Origin: an uncultured Gammaproteobacteria bacterium | Lineage (GTDB): Bacteria > Pseudomonadota > Gammaproteobacteria > Pseudomonadales > Pseudohongiellaceae | Assembly (NCBI GenBank): GCA_913060495.1 | Contig: CAJXRP010000009.1 | Span: 1 to 64,000, forward strand | Direction of reading: 5' to 3' | DNA: 64,000 nt | Part shown: piece by piece, positions 57,645-64,000 of the stretch | Numbering within the stretch: position 1 is the stretch's first letter | Layout: every line of letters begins with the position of its first letter | Made by a program: the position numbers and the translations under genes | The notes under the pieces: generated by a model | What the model saw: only the letters and a program-made list of their open reading frames with translations | Databases searched by the model: none | Told to the model about the DNA's origin: nothing

Positions 57645-59120
57645 ATGCATGATCTTCTAATAATCGGTGGCGGCATCAATGGTGCTGGCATCGCTGCCGA
57701 TGCAGCGGGTCGTGGTTTGGATGTCGTTCTCTGCGAAAAGGCGGATCTTGCCTCGGCAACTTCATCTTGGAGTACTAAGCTTATTCACGGCGGCTTACGC
57801 TATCTCGAATTCTACGAATTTGGCCTGGTGCGGAAATCATTGCAAGAGCGAGAAGTGCTCACAGCAGCGGCCGCACATATCATTAAGCCGCTAGCCTTTC
57901 ATATTCCTCAATTGCCACACTCACGCAGCTCTTTGCTTATTCGTGCTGGGCTGTTCTTGTATGACAATTTGGCGCGACGCAAACGTTTTGGCGGATCGCG
58001 CTCCATCAAGATAGATTCCGATGGTCCTCTCAATTCGGCAATTACCAGTGGCTTCGAATACTGGGACGCGCAGGTGGATGATTCGCGTCTAGTCGTATTG
58101 AATGCTTTGCAAGCAAAGCAGCGCGGAGCACAGATACTCACGCGCACCGAGTGTACAGGCATGAAACCCCTAGATAACGGCTGGCGGGTCACGCTTCACG
58201 ATCATGTCAGCAATAGCGACTCCGAGGTCGACTGCAAGGCCATTGTGAATGCGACGGGCCCTTGGGTAGCTGCCTTATCCGAGCAGCTCAGCAGCGAGAA
58301 GGCCGAGCATGAAATTCGCCTCGTCAAAGGCAGTCATATCGTCGTGCCGCGTATGTATCCCGGCTCGCAGGCTTATATGTTGCAACACCATGACGGCAGA
58401 GTGATTTTTGTGATTCCCTGGCTGCAAGACTATACCTTGATAGGTACCACCGAAGCGGAGCATCAGGGGAGTCTTGATCGTGTAGAAATCTCTAAAGAAG
58501 AGACAAGCTATCTACTCTCCATTGTGAATCTATATTTTAAGAAGTCGATCTTGCATTCCGATGTCGTGTACAGTTTTGCAGGCGTAAGACCTCTCATAGA
58601 CGATGAGGAAGTTAACGCCAGTAAAGTATCTCGAGACTACAACTTGGAGTTGGAATCTGATCCACATCCAATACTCTCAGTCTATGGTGGTAAGGTGACG
58701 ACCTATCGCGTCCTTGCCGAAGATGTGTTGAGTAAACTTGAGGCAGCCTTGCCGGCTATGGGGCCAAAGTGGACTAAGAGTGCGACATTACCGGGGGGCG
58801 ACTTCGATCTCCCCGAGCATCTATTTCAGAAAATGGTTTCCAAGTATGCATGGTTGGGTCCGGATCTGATCAACCGTTGGTTGAATAGCTACGGTACTCT
58901 TAGTTTCGATATTTTGGGTGATGCCTCGGGTATGGGTGATCTTGGTGTGAAGTTTGGCCATAACCTCTATCAGAAGGAAGTAGATTACCTCTGCTCAGAA
59001 GAATGGGCGAAATCGGCGGACGATATCCTCTGGCGGCGCAGTAAGCTGGGCCTGAAATTTTCCCGTGCAGAGCGAGACTCTCTCGCTAACTACATAGAGC
59101 AGTCTCTTCCTGCGAACTAA
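57645..59120 (+). CDS. glpD: Aerobic glycerol-3-phosphate dehydrogenase
   Basis: GlpD oxidises glycerol-3-phosphate to dihydroxyacetone phosphate on the inner membrane and passes electrons to quinone. The 491-residue flavoprotein has the N-terminal FAD motif LLIIGGGINGAGIAADAAGR and the family signature STKLIHGGLRYLE near residues 43-55. The VVYSFAGVRPLIDDE block is near residue 304. The C-terminal DAO_C domain is present. It precedes the ABC transporter genes by 16 bases and is divergent from glpK. Confidence 0.95.
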   Translation: MHDLLIIGGGINGAGIAADAAGRGLDVVLCEKADLASATSSWSTKLIHGGLRYLEFYEFGLVRKSLQEREVLTAAAAHIIKPLAFHIPQLPHSRSSLLIRAGLFLYDNLARRKRFGGSRSIKIDSDGPLNSAITSGFEYWDAQVDDSRLVVLNALQAKQRGAQILTRTECTGMKPLDNGWRVTLHDHVSNSDSEVDCKAIVNATGPWVAALSEQLSSEKAEHEIRLVKGSHIVVPRMYPGSQAYMLQHHDGRVIFVIPWLQDYTLIGTTEAEHQGSLDRVEISKEETSYLLSIVNLYFKKSILHSDVVYSFAGVRPLIDDEEVNASKVSRDYNLELESDPHPILSVYGGKVTTYRVLAEDVLSKLEAALPAMGPKWTKSATLPGGDFDLPEHLFQKMVSKYAWLGPDLINRWLNSYGTLSFDILGDASGMGDLGVKFGHNLYQKEVDYLCSEEWAKSADDILWRRSKLGLKFSRAERDSLANYIEQSLPAN

Positions 59121-59136
59121 GTTATGGAATTTTTGA

Positions 59137-60216
59137 ATGCTTGAGCTGCGAAACATTACACGTCATGAGGGTGCTGAAATCTTCCTCGATGATGTCTCGC
59201 TGACTATGCAGCGTGGCGATCTAAATATTCTGCTTGGTCCCACGCTCTCCGGAAAGACCTCGCTAATGCGCATCATGGCCGGTCTAGATAAGCCTAATAG
59301 TGGTGAGCTGCTATTCGATGGTGTGTCGGTGTTAGGAACGGCAGTGCAGAAGCGCAATGTGGCGATGGTGTATCAGCAGTTCATCAATTATCCAGCGCTG
59401 TCGGTGTTTGAGAATATTGCTTCGCCATTACGGGTGGCGAGAGTTGAGCAGCGTCAGATCGACAAACAAGTCGCGGAAGTGGCTGAATTGCTGCAATTGA
59501 CCGAGATGCTCGATCGCACGCCCGATACGCTCTCCGGTGGGCAGCAGCAGCGGGTTGCGTTAGCCCGTGCGCTTATCAAGAAGGCCGATTTGGTGCTATT
59601 GGATGAGCCGTTGGCAAACCTCGACTACAAGCTGCGTGAGGAGCTGCGTGCTGAACTTCCGGCCTTGTTCGCGGCTATGGGTGCAGTGTTGGTCTATGCG
59701 ACTACAGAGCCTACCGAGGCCCTCGTGCTCGGAGGCAATACCGTCTGCCTTCATCAGGGTAGGGTTGAGCAGTTTGGTCCGACTTTGGATCTGTATCGGA
59801 CGCCTGCTAGTCTGCGTTCGGCAAAGATTTTTTCAGATCCACCGCTGAATAGCGTGAAGGTGGAATGCGTTGCTGGACAATTGGCGTTGGCTGGTAGTCA
59901 GCAAAAACTCGAAATCGAACTCGAGCAAGTGCCGGATGGAAACTACACATTAGCCGTGCGGCCGCACCATCTTAGTCGTGAGCCAGAGACGGCTGAGGAT
60001 ATCGAGGTGCAAGGAAATGTTTCAGTAACGGAATTGACAGGCTCCGAGACTTTCGTGCATTTTTCTATGGCGGATAATCCTTGGGTCGCGCTTCTCCATG
60101 ACGTGGAGGATTTTGCAGTAGCGAGTTCGGTAAAATTTTATTTGAAACCACAGAATCTATTTTTGTTCGACAGTGATGACGCGCTAGTCGAATGGCAGCC
60201 GGCAATAAAAAGCTAG
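59137..60216 (+). CDS. glpS: ABC importer ATPase, GlpS-like
   Basis: The 359-residue ATPase belongs to the MalK/UgpC group. Walker A is GPTLSGKTS (34-42), the Q loop VYQQFINYPALSVFENI is near 78-94, the signature LSGGQ is at 132-136 and Walker B is LVLLDEPLANLD. The switch position of the H loop reads YATTEPTEAL, with Thr-190 where His is canonical. A C-terminal TOBE/OB-like domain follows (about 235-355). The GPTLSGKT variant and the glp context match GlpS of the GlpSTPQUV glycerol importer known from Rhizobium. It is followed by the partner ATPase after 7 bases. Confidence 0.85.
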   Translation: MLELRNITRHEGAEIFLDDVSLTMQRGDLNILLGPTLSGKTSLMRIMAGLDKPNSGELLFDGVSVLGTAVQKRNVAMVYQQFINYPALSVFENIASPLRVARVEQRQIDKQVAEVAELLQLTEMLDRTPDTLSGGQQQRVALARALIKKADLVLLDEPLANLDYKLREELRAELPALFAAMGAVLVYATTEPTEALVLGGNTVCLHQGRVEQFGPTLDLYRTPASLRSAKIFSDPPLNSVKVECVAGQLALAGSQQKLEIELEQVPDGNYTLAVRPHHLSREPETAEDIEVQGNVSVTELTGSETFVHFSMADNPWVALLHDVEDFAVASSVKFYLKPQNLFLFDSDDALVEWQPAIKS

Positions 60217-60223
60217 ATAAACA

Positions 60224-61288
60224 ATGGCATCTATACAACTACAATCATTAGCACACCGCTATCCATCTGCTCCCGACTACGCGCTGCATAGCATGCAGCA
60301 GAATTGGAGTGACGGCGGTGCTTATGCCTTGCTCGGTCCATCCGGTTGCGGAAAGACGACGCTGCTGAATATCATTTCAGGCCTGCTCAGACCCTCCGAG
60401 GGGAGAGTGCTTTTCGATGACATCGATGTGACAGACCTGACTACAGAGCAGCGTAATATCGCGCAGGTATTTCAGTTTCCCGTTGTCTACGACACGATGA
60501 CTGTCGCAGAGAATTTGGCATTTCCTCTGCGTAACAGAGGCATCGGTAAGAATGAGATAGAGAAGCGCGTAGCTGACGCACTGCAGATGCTCGACTTGCA
60601 GGAGCGTGCTAATGATCGAGCGCGCTCGCTGACCGCAGACGATAAGCAGAAAATATCCCTAGGCAGAGGTTTGGTTAGAACCGACGTACAAGCGATTCTG
60701 TTCGACGAACCTTTGACCGTTATCGATCCGCATCTGAAATGGCAATTGCGCACAGAACTAAAGAAGATTCACCAGCGCTTTCAACATACGATGATCTATG
60801 TAACTCATGATCAGACGGAGGCGCTTACTTTCGCCGACCAAGTGATAGTGATGTATGAGGGGGCAGTCGTACAGATAGGGACGCCTCAGCAGCTCTTCGA
60901 GACTCCGGAACACACCTTTGTAGGCAGGTTCATCGGTTCGCCAGGAATGAACGTGCTGCCCTGTGAGGTCGATGGAAGCGACGCCGTATTCGCGGGGAAG
61001 AGAATCCCGCTGAACAAAGCTATAGCTAGCTCGGCAGCTCGTTTCGAGTTAGGTATTCGTCCTGAACATATAACACTGTCTGCAAGCGATGGCATACCAC
61101 TCACCGTAACCGCACTAGAAGACGTGGGTAGGCATATCGTTGTCCGCGGCGAGATAGAGGGTGCCAAAGTGAGTGCTTTGGTTAAGGATGGCGTCGCGAT
61201 TCCAGAGAATCCTTGCGTGTCCTTCGATGCGGCGCACATCAATCTCTATGCAGACGACTATAGAGTCGGCAGCGGCAGGGGAGACTGA
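60224..61288 (+). CDS. ABC importer ATPase, GlpT-like (of GlpSTPQ type)
   Basis: This 354-residue second ATPase has canonical Walker A GPSGCGKTT (38-46), Q-loop QVFQFPVVYDTMTVAEN, Walker B AILFDEPLTVID (157-168) and H-loop His-195 in VTHDQTEA. The signature is LTADDKQ (136-142) rather than LSGGQ. The C-terminal regulatory domain has GIRPEHITL. It would pair with the GlpS-like subunit so that only one of the two ATP sites is canonical. The symbol glpT is avoided because in enterobacteria it names the unrelated glycerol-3-phosphate permease. Confidence 0.85.
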   Translation: MASIQLQSLAHRYPSAPDYALHSMQQNWSDGGAYALLGPSGCGKTTLLNIISGLLRPSEGRVLFDDIDVTDLTTEQRNIAQVFQFPVVYDTMTVAENLAFPLRNRGIGKNEIEKRVADALQMLDLQERANDRARSLTADDKQKISLGRGLVRTDVQAILFDEPLTVIDPHLKWQLRTELKKIHQRFQHTMIYVTHDQTEALTFADQVIVMYEGAVVQIGTPQQLFETPEHTFVGRFIGSPGMNVLPCEVDGSDAVFAGKRIPLNKAIASSAARFELGIRPEHITLSASDGIPLTVTALEDVGRHIVVRGEIEGAKVSALVKDGVAIPENPCVSFDAAHINLYADDYRVGSGRGD

Positions 61289-61293
61289 GCGAG

Positions 61294-62190
61294 ATGGCTA
61301 TCCAAAAAGTTCAGAACAACAAAGCCTGGTTCATGGTAATGCCGGTGCTAATCTTAGTTGCTATTAGCGCGATTATTCCGTTGATGACTGTAGTGAATTA
61401 TTCTGTGCAGGATACTTTTGGAGGTAATGAGTTCTTCTGGGTTGGCACAGAATGGTTTCAGGAGATACTCGCCTCAGAAAGATTTCATAATGCGCTATTA
61501 AGAACCTTATTATTTTCCGGCCTGATTCTAGCTATCGAGATTCCTTTGGGAATACTGATTGCACTGGCTATGCCGAAGCGTGGTTGGGGCGTCTCTGTTT
61601 GTCTCGTACTCATGGCACTGCCACTGCTTATTCCCTGGAACGTAGTCGGCACCATATGGCAGGTGTTTGGAAGGGTGGATATCGGCTTGCTGGGGCACAG
61701 CCTCGCCAGTCTCGGCATCGACTACAATTACACGCAAAACAATTTAGACGCGTGGCTGACGTTGATACTCATGGATGTCTGGCATTGGACTTCATTGGTT
61801 GTGCTGCTGTGCTATTCAGGACTCGTGTCGATACCCGAGGTTTACTATCAGGCAGCGCGCATCGATGGCGCTTCTCGTTGGGCAGTATTTCGCTTTATAC
61901 AATTACCAAAGATAAAACGTGTGTTGTTGATCGCGGTACTGCTGCGGTTTATGGATTCTTTCATGATATACACCGAGCCGTTTGTAGTGACAGGAGGAGG
62001 GCCGGGTAATATCACGACCTTCCTTTCTATCGACCTTGTGCAGATGGCGGTGGGTCAATTCGATCTGGGTCCCGCTGCGGCTATGTCGCTTATCTACTTC
62101 CTTATCATCCTGTTGGTTTGTTGGGTGTTCTACACGGTGATGACGAGCTACGACAATGACGAGCAGTCCAACGGCGGAGGCGCGCAATAA
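61294..62190 (+). CDS. ABC importer permease, GlpP-like
   Basis: The 298-residue MalF-type inner-membrane permease has six hydrophobic segments and the cytoplasmic EAA loop YQAARIDGASRWAVFRFIQL (near residues 188-207) that contacts an ATPase. The GGGPGNITTFLSIDL segment is typical of sugar and polyol permeases. It starts 5 bases after the second ATPase and overlaps the next permease by one base, so all four genes form one transcription unit with glpD. Confidence 0.88.
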   Translation: MAIQKVQNNKAWFMVMPVLILVAISAIIPLMTVVNYSVQDTFGGNEFFWVGTEWFQEILASERFHNALLRTLLFSGLILAIEIPLGILIALAMPKRGWGVSVCLVLMALPLLIPWNVVGTIWQVFGRVDIGLLGHSLASLGIDYNYTQNNLDAWLTLILMDVWHWTSLVVLLCYSGLVSIPEVYYQAARIDGASRWAVFRFIQLPKIKRVLLIAVLLRFMDSFMIYTEPFVVTGGGPGNITTFLSIDLVQMAVGQFDLGPAAAMSLIYFLIILLVCWVFYTVMTSYDNDEQSNGGGAQ

Positions 62191-63011
62191 TGGCAATCTC
62201 GGCGAACAGCATGCTTAAGGTTAAGCGCACCGGTCTTACTGCCTACATAGTCTTCTTGATGTTGCCTCTATATTGGTTGCTGAACATGAGCTTCAAGACC
62301 AATCAAGAGATACTGTCCACGTTTACGTTGTGGCCCCAGGACTTCACTCTGGATAACTACATCACTATCTTTACGGATCCCTCCTGGTATAACGGCTACA
62401 TCAATTCGTTAACCTATGTGGTGATGAACATGGTTATCGCCATTAGCGTCGCGCTGCCGGCGGCTTATGCCTTCTCGCGCTATAAATTCTTAGGGGACAA
62501 GCACCTCTTCTTCTGGCTGTTGACCAATCGCATGGCACCTCCTGCGGTCTTCGTTCTGCCATTCTTTCAGTTGTACTCAGCCTTTGGCCTGATTGACACG
62601 CATATAGCCGTGGCGCTCGCGCACTGCCTGTTCAATGTGCCGCTGGCGGTTTGGATTCTTGAGGGCTTCATGTCCGGTGTGCCTAAAGAGATAGACGAGA
62701 CTGCGTATATCGATGGGTATTCGTTTCCGCGTTTCTTCGTGAAGATATTTACGCCACTGATCGGTTCGGGAATCGGCGTTGCTGCATTCTTCTGTTTCAT
62801 GTTTTCTTGGGTCGAGCTTCTCATCGCTCGTACTTTGACGGTTACCGACGCGAAGCCTATTAGTGCTGTTATGACTCGCACTGTTTCTGCCTCTGGTTTG
62901 GACTGGGGTGTTCTTGCTGCGGCGGGTATCTTGACTATTATTCCAGGTGCTTTGGTTATCTATTTTGTTAGGAACCATATTGCCAAGGGATTTGCGTTGG
63001 GGCGTGTGTAG
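62190..63011 (+). CDS. ABC importer permease, GlpQ-like
   Basis: The 273-residue MalG-type permease has six hydrophobic segments. The EAA loop is DETAYIDGYSFPRFFVKIF (near residues 170-188), and the N-terminal segment YIVFLMLPLYWLLNMSFKTN is typical. It ends the visible transporter genes. A GlpU-like small membrane protein and a GlpV-like binding protein, which follow in described glycerol importers, are not found in the next 361 bases. Confidence 0.88.
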   Translation: MAISANSMLKVKRTGLTAYIVFLMLPLYWLLNMSFKTNQEILSTFTLWPQDFTLDNYITIFTDPSWYNGYINSLTYVVMNMVIAISVALPAAYAFSRYKFLGDKHLFFWLLTNRMAPPAVFVLPFFQLYSAFGLIDTHIAVALAHCLFNVPLAVWILEGFMSGVPKEIDETAYIDGYSFPRFFVKIFTPLIGSGIGVAAFFCFMFSWVELLIARTLTVTDAKPISAVMTRTVSASGLDWGVLAAAGILTIIPGALVIYFVRNHIAKGFALGRV

Positions 63012-63044
63012 GTCTGGTTCGGTTGCACTTTTACGCACACAGCG

Positions 63045-63235
63045 GCGGCGTAATTCCTGCAGAACGAGCCTGCGGCTCTGACTGTTCTTCCGGAATCACC
63101 CCACCACTGCGCGCTCGCCTATTCAAAAATTCTACTTCTCCAAAAGCGCCCAACCCTTCAGGCAATTGAGTTGGGTTGTGGGGTGCTAACAGCAAACAGT
63201 CAGAGCCGTAGGCTCGTTTGCAGTTAGTACGCCGC
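63045..63235. repeat. Large palindromic (REP/MITE-like) element
   Basis: Two imperfect arms of about 60 bases face each other. The left arm (63045-63105) runs GCGGCGTA, CTGCAGAACGAGCC, TGCGGCTCTGACTGTT and CACCCCACC. The right arm (63178-63235) carries the reverse complement with few changes. Each arm holds its own small palindrome (GAGCC-TGC-GGCTC and GAGCC-GTA-GGCTC on the plus strand), and the centre has another (CCCAAC/GTTGGG). No coding frame fits. This looks like a pair of inverted REP-type units or a small non-autonomous element. The rest of the 361-base gap to the next gene (63236-63372) shows no clear feature. Confidence 0.75.
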
Positions 63236-63372
63236 AGGCCAACGGCCGCATCAAAAAGATGCCTATACTGGTGTTTGCCTATGGCTGATGCGATTCGATG
63301 AATATTGGTATAGTCTTAGTTATATCAGAAAAATAATAAGTCCAATGCAGTTATTCTGGAGCTCGATTTTCT

Positions 63373-64000
63373 ATGAAGCCAATTCGCCTATATTCCTTAG
63401 TCCTTTTTATCGCTGTGAGTTTCCTTAGTGTCGAGCTGACAGCTCAGGCGCGTTTCTATCCTGCCGCGCGTAGTGGTGGAAACTATATGCACAACTTCTA
63501 TTTCCCGCCTTCCCCCAGTGCGACACCTTGGGCGCCGGATTGGTCCCCTGATGGACAGTGGATAGCGGTGGCGATGCAGGGGAGTATTTGGAAAGTTGAC
63601 CCGGATACCGGTGGCGCCTATGAGCTGACCTATAACGATGCCTATCATTCTTCGCCGGATTGGTCGCCTGATGGGCAATGGATCATCTACACGGCTGATT
63701 ATGAGCATCAGCGCATACAACTTGAGATTCTAAATATTGAGACGGGTGAGTCTCATATGCTGACCGACGATCAGGCCGTGTATACAGACCCGGTGTTTTC
63801 CCCTGATGGCAGTAAGGTTGCGTATGTCTCTACCAATCCCAGTGGTTACTTCAACGTGTACGTTAGGGCTATATCGAACGGGCAGTGGGCAGGCGAGCCG
63901 ATAGCCGTTAGTCGCGACAATGAATACGGCAGCAATAGACTTTATTTCGGTAGCGGCGATATGCATATCACGCCGGCTTGGTTGCCAGGTGGCGATGAAT
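63373..64000 (+). CDS. Secreted TolB-type beta-propeller protein (5' part)
   Basis: The frame is open from the ATG at 63373 to the window end (209 codons). It starts with a signal peptide (LVLFIAVSFLSVELTAQA, cleavage near residue 26). Three PD40/WD40-like blades follow: DWSPDGQWIAVAMQGSIWKV, DWSPDGQWIIYTADYEH and FSPDGSKVAYVSTN. Such propellers occur in TolB, in prolyl oligopeptidase-like proteins and in large secreted amidohydrolases. Which one this is depends on the missing C-terminal part. It is probably exported to the periplasm and is not obviously related to the glycerol genes. Confidence 0.75.
   Translation, partial: MKPIRLYSLVLFIAVSFLSVELTAQARFYPAARSGGNYMHNFYFPPSPSATPWAPDWSPDGQWIAVAMQGSIWKVDPDTGGAYELTYNDAYHSSPDWSPDGQWIIYTADYEHQRIQLEILNIETGESHMLTDDQAVYTDPVFSPDGSKVAYVSTNPSGYFNVYVRAISNGQWAGEPIAVSRDNEYGSNRLYFGSGDMHITPAWLPGGDE

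Noticed and set aside
61584-62196. Alternative frames of 97-141 codons inside the permease genes
   Set aside because: Out of frame with permeases that have clear membrane segments and EAA loops.
62577-63038. A 153-codon antisense frame over the second permease
   Set aside because: Very polar and unlike any known family; explained as a shadow of hydrophobic codons read in reverse.
63045-63235. Reading the palindromic element as a CRISPR fragment or plain terminator
   Set aside because: There are only two inverted units and no direct repeats with spacers, and no U tract follows the outer stem.

Overview
The window reads as a gammaproteobacterial chromosome, probably from a free-living marine-type lineage. 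The evidence is the gene order tuf, tRNA-Trp, secE, nusG, rplKAJL, rpoBC, rpsL, rpsG, fusA, tuf, followed by the fused S10, spc and alpha ribosomal operons, and an MSHA-type pilus locus. I cannot place it to genus from sequence alone. There are no rRNA genes, CRISPR arrays, transposases or phage genes.

Bases 1-32,770 are the transcription and translation superoperon. It encodes two EF-Tu copies, SecE/NusG, the L11-L1 and L10-L7/12 units, RNA polymerase beta, beta' and alpha, S12-S7-EF-G, and 28 further ribosomal proteins with SecY. Several controls can be read directly: an L10-type leader before rplJ, an attenuator-like hairpin before rpoB, a terminator after rpoC, a consensus promoter before rpsJ, and an unexpected strong terminator between rpsJ and rplC. 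Oddities are two clearly divergent tuf genes, long charged C-terminal tails on L5 and L15, and a mismatch in the tRNA-Trp acceptor stem.

Bases 32,800-38,450 hold single genes: a class V aminotransferase, a DMT-family exporter, an unusually long GspE/PilB-type ATPase with four MshEN-like repeats (behind a promoter with an overlapping perfect palindrome), and a GST-fold protein.

Bases 38,640-53,960 are a type IV pilus locus of MSHA type: MshM-, MshL-, MshN-, MshE- and MshG-like proteins, a PilM/PilN-like fusion, PilO-like and MshK-like proteins, and two minor prepilins. A response regulator and histidine kinase are embedded next, followed by a separately promoted major prepilin with its own terminator. 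The ATPase, platform, alignment proteins, secretin and pilins together would build one pilus or pseudopilus. No prepilin peptidase or retraction ATPase is present in the window.

Bases 53,980-63,010 carry an LspA-like peptidase and a minus-strand run glpK, histidine phosphatase, DUF1499 protein. Divergent from these is glpD followed by two ABC ATPases and two permeases of the GlpSTPQ glycerol-importer type. Together they would take up glycerol, phosphorylate it and oxidise glycerol-3-phosphate. The two ATPases have complementary defects in their catalytic motifs, and no substrate-binding protein follows the permeases. In its place lie a 191-bp palindromic element and the 5' part of a secreted TolB-type beta-propeller protein that runs off the window end.
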